NCBI GenBank assembly: GCA_022360595.1 | Contig: JAKSCN010000625.1 | Span: forward strand, 1-6,172 | Source of the DNA: Chromatiales bacterium | GTDB lineage: Bacteria; Pseudomonadota; Gammaproteobacteria; Chromatiales; Chromatiaceae | Direction of reading: 5' to 3' | Length of the DNA: 6,172 bases | Shown: positions 1 to 6,066 of the stretch, piece by piece | Layout: each line of letters opens with the position of its first letter | Position numbering within the stretch: the stretch's first letter is position 1 | Made by a program: the position numbers and the translations under genes | The notes under the pieces: generated by a model | Databases searched by the model: none | What the model was told of the DNA's origin: nothing | Seen by the model: the letters and a program-made list of their open reading frames with translations, nothing else

Positions 1-2
1 CG

Positions 3-827
3 CCCTACAGCCTGCCGGCCAACAAGACCCAATCGGGCATCCTGACCCGCTCCAGCAAAGGGGGCAGCGGGGCCAATGCCAACTGCATTCGCCTCGAGGA
101 CAAGAAGGGCCAGGAGCAGGTGCTGCTGCACGCCGAAAAGAACCAGGACATCGAAGTCGAAAATGACGAGACCCACTGGGTCGGGCGCGACCGCACCAAG
201 ACCATCGACCGCGATGAGACGGTACACGTCAAACACGACCGCACCGAGACGGTGGACAACAACGAAACCATCACCGTCCACAACAACCGCCAGGAGCGGG
301 TCGACAACAACGAAACGATTAGCATCGGCGTCAATCGCACCGAATCTGTCGGTAGCAATGAGAAGATCAGTATCGGCAGCAACCAAAAAATCAGTGTCGG
401 CAGTAGCCGGACTGAAAGCGTTGGCAGTAACGAACGGGTTACCGTATCGAGCAACCGTGTGCACACAACGGGTATCTCTGAGATCAAAACTGTTGGCATG
501 GTGCGTGTACATACTGTGGGTATCAATGAAATGAACAACATTGGTGTCGCACAGCAGAACACTGTGGGGATGATGCAGACCAACACCATCGGTCAGACCC
601 GTACCACCAATGTGGGTAAAAAAGAGACTCTGGAAGTTGGTGAAGAGATCCTCATCAAAACAGGTAAGTCCAGTCTGCTGATGAAAGCGGACGGCACTAT
701 TATTATTCAGGGCGTGAATATCACCGTACAGGGTGAAGGTGAGATCAAAACCCAATCAGACCAAGAGACCAACATCAAGGCTAAAGCGAACGTTGTCATC
801 AAAGGCAAGAAAGTCCTTGAGAACTAA
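3..827 (+). CDS. vgrG: T6SS spike protein VgrG, C-terminal part (5' truncated)
   Basis: This is the last 274 residues of a VgrG, the trimeric spike at the tip of the T6SS tube, which punctures target cells and carries effectors. The reading frame is open from base 3 and ends with TAA at 825-827; the gp27-like base and most of the OB-fold lie upstream. The visible part begins with the typical VgrG stretch containing PYSLPANKTQSG, then RSSKGGS, then an IRLEDKKGQEQ..HAEKNQDIEVEND block that leads into the gp5-type needle. From 162 the protein is built of 21 consecutive octapeptides, followed by a tip (DGTIIIQG and VNITVQGEGE) and a lysine-rich end. No extra C-terminal effector domain is present, so this is a structural rather than an evolved VgrG, and its cargo should be the PAAR-like toxin downstream. 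GC content falls from about 62% in bases 1-300 to about 48% in 301-780, so the specificity-determining end may have a different history from the conserved part. Family assignment is very secure. Confidence 0.95.
   Translation, partial: PYSLPANKTQSGILTRSSKGGSGANANCIRLEDKKGQEQVLLHAEKNQDIEVENDETHWVGRDRTKTIDRDETVHVKHDRTETVDNNETITVHNNRQERVDNNETISIGVNRTESVGSNEKISIGSNQKISVGSSRTESVGSNERVTVSSNRVHTTGISEIKTVGMVRVHTVGINEMNNIGVAQQNTVGMMQTNTIGQTRTTNVGKKETLEVGEEILIKTGKSSLLMKADGTIIIQGVNITVQGEGEIKTQSDQETNIKAKANVVIKGKKVLEN
162..665 (+). repeat. 21 tandem octapeptide (24-nt) repeats of the VgrG needle
   Basis: The protein reads as 21 gap-free units of eight residues, from NDETHWVG to EEILIKTG. Examples are NNETISIG, VNRTESVG, SNEKISIG, SNQKISVG, INEMNNIG and MMQTNTIG. 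Position 7 is V, I or T throughout, and position 8 is mostly G, or D in the early units. This matches the octad rule of the T4 gp5 triple-stranded beta-helix, with one strand turn per eight residues. The DNA has diverged between units, apart from an exact 14-base copy (GACAACAACGAAAC) at 255-268 and 303-316, two units apart. The unit count is by eye; the first and last units are the weakest. Confidence 0.85.
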
Positions 828-857
828 AGCTGCTGAAAATACCGGGAAGGCCTGTGC

Positions 858-1343
858 ATGAAACCTGAAAATGACCAGAAAACCGATACAACCACCGACG
901 CCGATACAGAGCAAGAGTCATGGGTGGAACAGGTCATTGACAGCGATAGCGGTGCACCTCGTCACATCAACACCCCGATTATTGGCACCCTCATCGGCTT
1001 CAGCGCTCAAGGGCAGGCTATTGTCACATACCCCAATAGCCAATCTGCTGAACTGTATGCGTTATCAAACGTCAAGCTGACGCTTGACGATATTAACAGA
1101 CCGGTAACGCTTATCTTTGATCAAGGTGACGCCAGCAAACCGATCATCCTTGGCGTGATACAAGAACCTGCCTTATCTGAATCACCAACTGTGCTGAACA
1201 ATGATCAAGGCATCACACTGCAATGTGGTGATGCCTACATAGAGCTGACCCCTGAAGGAACGGTGCGAATCCGGGGAGACTATGTTGAAAATGTCGCTTA
1301 CGGCACCAACCGCCTGAAAGGCAGCTCAGTCAAGATCAATTAA
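858..1343 (+). CDS. DUF6484-type T6SS accessory protein
   Basis: A 161-residue protein of a family I recognise as DUF6484, found next to vgrG in T6SS effector loci; its function is not established. The ATG at 858 has a good ribosome site, GGGAAGG at 844-850, seven bases upstream. Residues 1-35 are acidic and Ser/Thr-rich and look disordered. Residues about 38-100 (IIGTLIGFSAQGQAIV, then PVTLIFDQGD, then KPIILGVI) have the strand pattern and the 'GD..KP.ILG' turn of the OB-like domains of phage spike and VgrG proteins. Residues about 118-161 (GITLQCGDAYIELTPEGTVRIRG, to a final GSSVKIN) resemble the VgrG needle tip. There is no signal peptide or membrane segment. The gene starts 30 bases after vgrG and ends 9 bases before the DUF2169 gene. 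I infer a spike-associated or spike-mimicking role. The family call is fairly sure and the role is open. Confidence 0.8.
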   Translation: MKPENDQKTDTTTDADTEQESWVEQVIDSDSGAPRHINTPIIGTLIGFSAQGQAIVTYPNSQSAELYALSNVKLTLDDINRPVTLIFDQGDASKPIILGVIQEPALSESPTVLNNDQGITLQCGDAYIELTPEGTVRIRGDYVENVAYGTNRLKGSSVKIN

Positions 1344-1352
1344 TTCCGCGTC

Positions 1353-2504
1353 ATGAATCTTTACAATGCCACTCCTTTTGCTGCTGATTACGCCTTTGGC
1401 CTAAAAAAAAGCGGCCGCAACTGTCTGGTCATCGTAGCAAAAGCGACCTACGATCTGCCGGAAAACAGCAATCAGGAACCACGCCTTTCGGAGACCCAGC
1501 TCGCCCCCAATAACAGCGATGCCTACAGCGGCGAACCGGGTCAGAGCGCTCCCCTGTTTGACAGCGACTTCCCCCCGTACAAACCGAAGTGCGACGTCAT
1601 ACTCCACGCTTCCGCCCATAGCGAACAACCAGTCACCGAAATGATTGTTGGCTTTCGGGTTGGGAACCTTGAAAAACTTCTAAAAGTAATCGGTCCACGC
1701 CATTACCGCAACGGGGTACTCGGCGTCAAACCCGGAAAGCCGCTCCCTTTTACTCAACAACCGATCAGCTACGATACCGCCTATGGCGGTAGTGAGATAG
1801 ATAACCCCAATGCTCCGGATGAGAAGGTCACTTACACCAGCTTTATGCGCAACCCTGTTGGCATCGGGTTCTACCCCAACAGTAGTGGCGATGAACTGGT
1901 GGACAAGCCCCTGCCTCTGACCGAAGCGCTGGATGACCCCATCATCGGCCATACAAGCACCAAGCCAATCCCCCAGTCGTTCGGTCCTGTGGCCCGCAAC
2001 TGGTTTCCACGTTCCTCCTTGGGCGGAACCTACGATCAGAACTGGAGCGATAACGTTGCTCCTTTTCTGCCTGACGATTTCGATGAACGCTATTATCAGA
2101 GTGCCCCGGATGATCAACAGTGCGACCACCTACACGGTGGAGAGCGGATCGCTCTAATGGGCCTGGCACCCCAGGGGAACCTCACATTCACTCTCCCCAA
2201 AGTGGAATTGCCGATGCAGGCAATCCTGAAAAATGGCGACCGCCACAATTTAGACCCAAGAATCGACACCCTCACCATCGAGCCGGATGAGAAACGTTTC
2301 ACCCTGGTCTGGCGGGCGCATATTACAATTCGCCAATCCATCCATGAGATGGATACCCTGATCGTCGGCAAACCCACTCGTGGCTGGGAGCATGCACGGA
2401 TGGTGGATAAACCCTATGTGGCGATGCAGGATCTGATGGGGTTTGGTAAATATCTGAAGCGGCTTATGGAAGAGCGTGTACAAAATAGCAATGAGGCGAA
2501 CTGA
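1353..2504 (+). CDS. DUF2169 protein, probable T6SS effector adaptor/chaperone
   Basis: A 383-residue cytoplasmic protein with no signal peptide. The N-terminus (MNLYNATPFAADYAFGL, then NCLVIVAKATYDLP) is the usual opening of DUF2169 proteins, which supports the ATG at 1353. Other family-like stretches are PFYKPKCDV-type text (PPYKPKCDVILHA, about residues 73-85), YDTAYGGSEIDNPN (about 140-153), NPVGIGFY (about 167-174), QSFGPVARNWFPR (about 208-220) and the C-terminal GWEHARMVDKPYV block. In Agrobacterium a DUF2169 protein (Atu3641) is required to load the DUF4150 effector Tde2 onto its VgrG. The same partner arrangement here suggests this gene loads the toxin at 3562-5043. No strong Shine-Dalgarno sequence precedes the start, so translation may depend on coupling to the gene 9 bases upstream. 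Its stop overlaps the next start by one base. Domain call secure; adaptor role inferred from family knowledge and context. Confidence 0.88.
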   Translation: MNLYNATPFAADYAFGLKKSGRNCLVIVAKATYDLPENSNQEPRLSETQLAPNNSDAYSGEPGQSAPLFDSDFPPYKPKCDVILHASAHSEQPVTEMIVGFRVGNLEKLLKVIGPRHYRNGVLGVKPGKPLPFTQQPISYDTAYGGSEIDNPNAPDEKVTYTSFMRNPVGIGFYPNSSGDELVDKPLPLTEALDDPIIGHTSTKPIPQSFGPVARNWFPRSSLGGTYDQNWSDNVAPFLPDDFDERYYQSAPDDQQCDHLHGGERIALMGLAPQGNLTFTLPKVELPMQAILKNGDRHNLDPRIDTLTIEPDEKRFTLVWRAHITIRQSIHEMDTLIVGKPTRGWEHARMVDKPYVAMQDLMGFGKYLKRLMEERVQNSNEAN

Positions 2505-3559
2505 TGAAGCAAGCCCCGCTCAGTATAGCCGGTTTAGGAATGGTCTCGTGCTTGGGTTTTGGTGCAGAAATCAATGCAATGGTGATGCGTTGTGGTTATG
2601 ACGGCTTTACCCAAACTGTATTCAATCAACCTTACAATGCGGAAAAGCAGATCGGAGCGCCGATTGACACGGAATTGCAGGGAAGCGAAAAAATGGTGCA
2701 CATGCTTAAGGCTGTTATCCAGCATGCGATTCACAATCTACCGCCCTATTATGAAAACCTACCGATACTTTTTTGTCTGCCGGAAAAAAGTGTACCCGGT
2801 ATTGTTAACGACGAAGAAACGTTCAATAACATACTAAACCGTGCCTTGGTGGATATCGATCTGGGCCCGTTGCATCCACAGAGTGCCGTATTTTGGCAAC
2901 AACGTTGCGGCTTTGTCAGCGCCTTGGATCTGGCCCAGCAACTTATCTACCAAGGCGACCAGAATTATGTACTGATTGTCGGCCTGGATAGCCTGTTGAA
3001 TCGTTCGACAATAGCCTATTATGCTGGAGATTTGTACGGTGAAGGCCGACGTCTGCTTGGCGAAGAGTATTCCAACGGATTCATTCCCGGTGAAGCCGCA
3101 TGTGCCGTTCTAGTCAGCCGCCCCAACGGTAAACAGCCGGAAGTGGTTATTGCTAGTGTAGGAGAAGCAGAGGAGCCAGCCACCATCGGAGACGAGAATC
3201 TGGTGATGAAGGGGCAGGGTCTCTCTGCCGCGATTAACCGGGCGTCGGAGAGTGCCGCTATTGCCGTACATGAAACGGCATTTCGTGTGGCAAGTGTTTC
3301 AGGAGAAGACTATTTTTTTACCGAAGCGGCTCTGGCACACTATAAAACACTCAAGAAAAAGCTTCCATCTCATCCGCTTTGGCACCCGGCGGACAACGTC
3401 GGCGAAGTGGGAGCTGCCGTCGGTGGGATCATGATTATCATGACCTACTACGCATTCACGAAGGGGTATGCACCGGGCAATACCGCGCTTTGCCACATCA
3501 GCAATGATAATCGGCAGCGGGGCGCGTTTATCATGCAATACCGTGGACAAGGAACCTGA
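2504..3559 (+). CDS. Beta-ketoacyl-synthase/thiolase-fold protein of a T6SS locus, probably non-catalytic
   Basis: A 351-residue protein with the ketoacyl-synthase fold signature: an N-terminal IAGLGMVSCLG strand-turn (residues about 8-18), a LIVGLDSLL core strand (about 152-160), the hallmark GFIPGEAACAVLV (192-204) and a C-terminal glycine-rich NVGEVGAAVGG (298-308). Catalytic ketoacyl synthases use Cys-His-His. By hand alignment, the HGTGT-type histidine falls on E274 (DYFFTE, 269-274), the GHTLGAAG-type histidine falls on E301, and the nucleophile position falls on R134 with C135 one residue off. Condensing activity is therefore doubtful. At about 350 residues it is also shorter than the roughly 410 of FabF/FabB. 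It has GAGG at 2493-2496 as ribosome site and overlaps the DUF2169 stop by one base. The toxin starts two bases after its stop. I infer a scaffold or chaperone role in effector assembly. Fold call is good; function unknown. Confidence 0.8.
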   Translation: MKQAPLSIAGLGMVSCLGFGAEINAMVMRCGYDGFTQTVFNQPYNAEKQIGAPIDTELQGSEKMVHMLKAVIQHAIHNLPPYYENLPILFCLPEKSVPGIVNDEETFNNILNRALVDIDLGPLHPQSAVFWQQRCGFVSALDLAQQLIYQGDQNYVLIVGLDSLLNRSTIAYYAGDLYGEGRRLLGEEYSNGFIPGEAACAVLVSRPNGKQPEVVIASVGEAEEPATIGDENLVMKGQGLSAAINRASESAAIAVHETAFRVASVSGEDYFFTEAALAHYKTLKKKLPSHPLWHPADNVGEVGAAVGGIMIIMTYYAFTKGYAPGNTALCHISNDNRQRGAFIMQYRGQGT

Positions 3560-3561
3560 CA

Positions 3562-5043
3562 ATGGCAAATGATGTTTTTGCAAATGGATTGGAAATTGCC
3601 TGCAAAGCGGCGGACGGCATGTCTAAAGCAGCTTTCCCCGATCCCTGTTATACACCGCCACCTCCCAAGGGCGGTTGGGTTTTGGTTCCATACGAAAATA
3701 CCGCATTGGCCAGAGATCTCACCAACTGCTCCACGACGGTTTTTATCAGCGGTTTGCCGGTTGCGAAGAAGGATGAATCGTTTATAAAGACCAGCACCGG
3801 TAATGAACCGGCGGCGGGTCCCAAGGGTGAGAAAACCGGCGTTAAGAAAGGTAAGGCCTATTTCACCAGTTGGTCAATGAACGTCAAAGTGGAGGGATTG
3901 AACATCTGCCGACATACCGATGGTATGACCCATAACCATGGTTCAATGACGGGAAATACCGGCGTTTGGAAATATCTGGATACCGCCAGTGAAAAAGCGG
4001 CCTGCAAAAGGGACTTTGAAAAGGTAGAAAAAGCTTGTGGTGGAAAAGTAAAAAAGAAGCAGGGAAAAGGGATATGGGCACGTACAAAGTGGGTTGACGT
4101 AGGTCATAAAGTCGCTTGGAAAAAGAAAAATTGTGGTGGCCTATTATCCAAGCCATTTAATTTCAAAAAAATGGACAATAGGGATGATTTTCTAAATGAA
4201 GTTGGAGAAAAATTAAAACAGGTAAATGGAATAGATGGAGCGATACAGGAGGCCACCGATCAGGTTATGGAGCAACTGGCTGCTGCTGGATTTAAGTTTC
4301 TGGGCAAACAAGTATTGAAAAAAGTACCTGTTGTGGGATGGGTATGGCAGGCTGCTACGTTAAAAGATGATCTGGAAGCCGCGGCAGATATGAAAGGTTT
4401 ATACGATGCTGCAAAATCTGAATCCGAACGGATGGCTAATCAGATCAAGAACTTTAGAAAAGACCTGAAGGCACTGAAGCAAGCCATGGATAGTGGAGAC
4501 TATGAAGGCGCGGCAGGAAAAGTCGCGGACTGGCAGAGAACCGCAGCTACGGGAAACAAATGCACCCGCGCCAGGAAATGCATGCTGGTCCCGATGAAGG
4601 ATACCGATAATAAATCTGGAGGTACAAAAAACAACAAAGGTTGTTGTCCTGGTCAAACTGGCCATCATCTGATACCCGGAGCATACATTACAGGAGATGG
4701 CGCATCAGGATGCAGCAGTTACAAATATAATGATGCCCCGGTTGTGTGTGCTGAAGGCACGAATGACACCAATGGCTCCCATGGCGCGGCGCATGGCGCG
4801 ATGGACGACGCTGCATCCGATAGAATGAATAAGACAACAGAAACGCTGTCTTATGAAGATGCCCGCGATGCCGCGATCGAATCCCATACCAAGACATTTC
4901 CATTCAGCTTATGCAGCAAAAAGTGTCTTCAGGCACAAATGGATAACTATCATAAGAAAAAAGCGGGTTGTAATGAGTCGGCGCAATTGAAGTATAAAGA
5001 GATGGGGCCGAAGAAAGATAGTGATATAGGTGGTGTAATATGA
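3562..5043 (+). CDS. T6SS effector: DUF4150/PAAR-like tip with C-terminal Tox-GHH2 nuclease domain (Tse7-like)
   Basis: A 493-residue toxin. Residues 1 to about 130 form a DUF4150 PAAR-like spike-tip domain: ANDVFANG start, FPDPCYTPPPP (25-35), LVPYENTALA, then a GLPVA..DESFIKTSTGNE stretch, and NICRHTDGMTHNH (114-126), rich in possible metal-binding His and Cys. Residues about 130-210 are a lysine-rich linker. Residues about 210-330 are helical, with a hydrophobic VPVVGWVWQAATL patch starting at 255. The C-terminal domain has C334 and C340 (CTRARKC), C361/C362, the motif G367-H368-H369 followed by LIP, then H407 and H411 (SHGAAHG), and a final Cys-rich segment (C451, C455, H464, C470). This arrangement is that of Tox-GHH2 HNH-like nucleases such as P. 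aeruginosa Tse7, a DNase. The likely target is DNA in the recipient's cytoplasm. AAGGA at 3549-3553 is the ribosome site, and the stop overlaps the immunity start as ATGA. Architecture is secure; DNase activity is inferred. Confidence 0.9.
   Translation: MANDVFANGLEIACKAADGMSKAAFPDPCYTPPPPKGGWVLVPYENTALARDLTNCSTTVFISGLPVAKKDESFIKTSTGNEPAAGPKGEKTGVKKGKAYFTSWSMNVKVEGLNICRHTDGMTHNHGSMTGNTGVWKYLDTASEKAACKRDFEKVEKACGGKVKKKQGKGIWARTKWVDVGHKVAWKKKNCGGLLSKPFNFKKMDNRDDFLNEVGEKLKQVNGIDGAIQEATDQVMEQLAAAGFKFLGKQVLKKVPVVGWVWQAATLKDDLEAAADMKGLYDAAKSESERMANQIKNFRKDLKALKQAMDSGDYEGAAGKVADWQRTAATGNKCTRARKCMLVPMKDTDNKSGGTKNNKGCCPGQTGHHLIPGAYITGDGASGCSSYKYNDAPVVCAEGTNDTNGSHGAAHGAMDDAASDRMNKTTETLSYEDARDAAIESHTKTFPFSLCSKKCLQAQMDNYHKKKAGCNESAQLKYKEMGPKKDSDIGGVI
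4561..4974 (+). other. Toxin catalytic domain segment (Tox-GHH2), residues 334-471
   Basis: Within the toxin gene this segment encodes the presumed nuclease. The GHH motif is encoded at 4660-4668 and the downstream His pair (H407, H411) at 4780-4782 and 4792-4794. Cysteine pairs at both ends (C334/C340 with C361/C362, and C451/C455 with C470) could bind zinc or stabilise the fold; this is my inference. Local GC is much higher around 4741-4800 (about 63%) than in the linker before it (27% in 4141-4200). The domain edges are approximate. Confidence 0.75.
5028..5043 (+). promoter_or_regulatory. Ribosome site and ATGA stop/start overlap coupling immunity to toxin
   Basis: AGGTGG at 5028-5033 lies six bases before the ATG at 5040, and that ATG shares bases with the toxin stop (ATGA, 5040-5043). 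A strong ribosome site inside the last toxin codons, plus the overlap, implies that immunity is always made when the toxin is translated. It also fixes the immunity start. Confidence 0.8.
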
Positions 5044-6065
5044 GATCTGATCTTTTTAACCAATATATTAAAGGAAAGAGCATACTTCACTGTGCTATTG
5101 CTGATTTTAATAATATTGTTTTTAGCCTTAAAGAAATTCAAAGTGATGAATCAGATAATCGTGCTATGCATGAAAGAGCAAGTATTATATTGTCGTATTC
5201 ACCTGAACGCTTAAAGAACCAAGATGGCTATGGCCATCTGGGATGGAGTGAAGGTCATTCAAATTTATATCTTGCGTACAATGATCTATCAGAAGGAATT
5301 CTAGCCTGTGACACGGATTTTTATGTATACGAATCAAAAGGTGGTTCCAAGAAATTTTTACCCATAAAGCCAAAATCAGAGCAAGATGACTACACACGTT
5401 TATCAAAAAATATTAAATTCATAGATGACGAAGCCTATATTGTCGGCCACCTGAGAAAAGTATTTAAACGGACTGGGGTTTTTGAGTGGATTGATTTAAC
5501 TGATCCTGACGAACATCCTAATCTATTTGAAGAGCTAGCAGCACTCAAAGCAAAAAATGGAAATTATGGTGGATCTAACGCCGGTTTTTCTGCAATTGAT
5601 GGCTTTAGTGGAAACGATATTTATGCCGCAGGCCGTGGCGGAGATGCTTGGCACTATGACGGTAACAGTTGGCGCAGGCTGGATCTCCCCGGCAACTTCG
5701 ACATCAAAACTGTGACTTGTGGTGGTGATGGCAATGTCTATTTTGCCGGTTATACCGGAGGCGTTATCAGAGGCACCATTGATCACTGGACCAACATCGA
5801 CGAGCGCGGCGGCAAAGTCATCAATGAAATGGCCTGGTTTCAGGACAAGCTCTATCTCTCGGACGAACGCTATCTCTATACCCTGGAAGGCGGTAAGCTA
5901 AAGCCTTACAAATACCCTAAAGATGGCCCGCAGCAGTATTCGTTTCGTGGCGTTGCTGCATCCAAGGATGCGTTGGTGGCCTACGGGTCTTATCAGGCGC
6001 TAGTGTTCGACGGTCAACAGTGGGAAGAGGTGATCAGTACTCCTGCCTTGTCAGGTGATGGATAA
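5040..6065 (+). CDS. Probable immunity protein to the GHH nuclease, beta-propeller-like
   Basis: A 341-residue protein immediately downstream of the toxin, overlapping it by four bases, the usual place for a T6SS immunity gene. There is no signal peptide or membrane segment, which fits protection against a nuclease acting in the cytoplasm. The C-terminal half (from about residue 184) reads as repeated four-stranded blades: SAIDGFSGNDIYAAGRGG..WHYDGNSWRRL, then VTCGGDGNVYFAGYTGG..DHWTNI, then MAWFQDKLYLSDERYLYTL, then VAASKDALVAYGSYQALVFDGQQWEEV. Each has an 'x-DGxxW' or equivalent turn. The N-terminal half has weaker candidates (LGWSEGHSNLYLAYN near 77-91, IKFIDDEAYIVG near 125-136), consistent with a whole propeller. 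By location it corresponds to Tsi7 (PA0100). GC is about 35% for bases 5041-5580 and about 52% for 5581-6060, a mosaic pattern that suggests one half was replaced. Immunity role is inferred from context; the propeller fold is inferred from repeats. Confidence 0.78.
   Translation: MRSDLFNQYIKGKSILHCAIADFNNIVFSLKEIQSDESDNRAMHERASIILSYSPERLKNQDGYGHLGWSEGHSNLYLAYNDLSEGILACDTDFYVYESKGGSKKFLPIKPKSEQDDYTRLSKNIKFIDDEAYIVGHLRKVFKRTGVFEWIDLTDPDEHPNLFEELAALKAKNGNYGGSNAGFSAIDGFSGNDIYAAGRGGDAWHYDGNSWRRLDLPGNFDIKTVTCGGDGNVYFAGYTGGVIRGTIDHWTNIDERGGKVINEMAWFQDKLYLSDERYLYTLEGGKLKPYKYPKDGPQQYSFRGVAASKDALVAYGSYQALVFDGQQWEEVISTPALSGDG
6053..6058 (+). promoter_or_regulatory. Ribosome site of the last gene
   Basis: AGGTGA lies eight bases before the ATG at 6067, inside the last codons of the immunity gene. 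It supports the chosen start and continued translation of the operon past the right edge. Confidence 0.7.
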
Positions 6066-6066
6066 T

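Noticed and set aside
76..534. Open frame on the + strand, out of phase with vgrG
   Set aside because: Its Ser/Thr/Arg-rich repetitive translation is the shifted reading of the same octad repeat; it has no ribosome site.
5..589. Long open frame on the - strand (about 194 codons) opposite vgrG
   Set aside because: The 24-base octad repeat keeps the opposite frame free of stops. The translation is repetitive, low in complexity and matches no family, and the + strand VgrG is certain.
162..665. 24-base periodic DNA as a possible satellite or CRISPR-like array
   Set aside because: The unit is a whole number of codons, the similarity is at protein level, there are no conserved repeats with unique spacers, and it fits the VgrG needle exactly.
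828..857. Possible terminator or promoter between vgrG and the DUF6484 gene
   Set aside because: The 30-base gap has no GC-rich hairpin followed by a T-run and no convincing -10/-35 pair; it holds only the ribosome site of the next gene.
1680..2129. 149-codon open frame on the - strand inside the DUF2169 gene
   Set aside because: It lies wholly inside a secure gene, has no recognisable family and no upstream signals.
2504..3559. Working fatty-acid or polyketide ketosynthase, implying a biosynthetic cluster
   Set aside because: The expected Cys-His-His residues are not in place, and the neighbours are T6SS genes with no acyl carrier protein or reductase.
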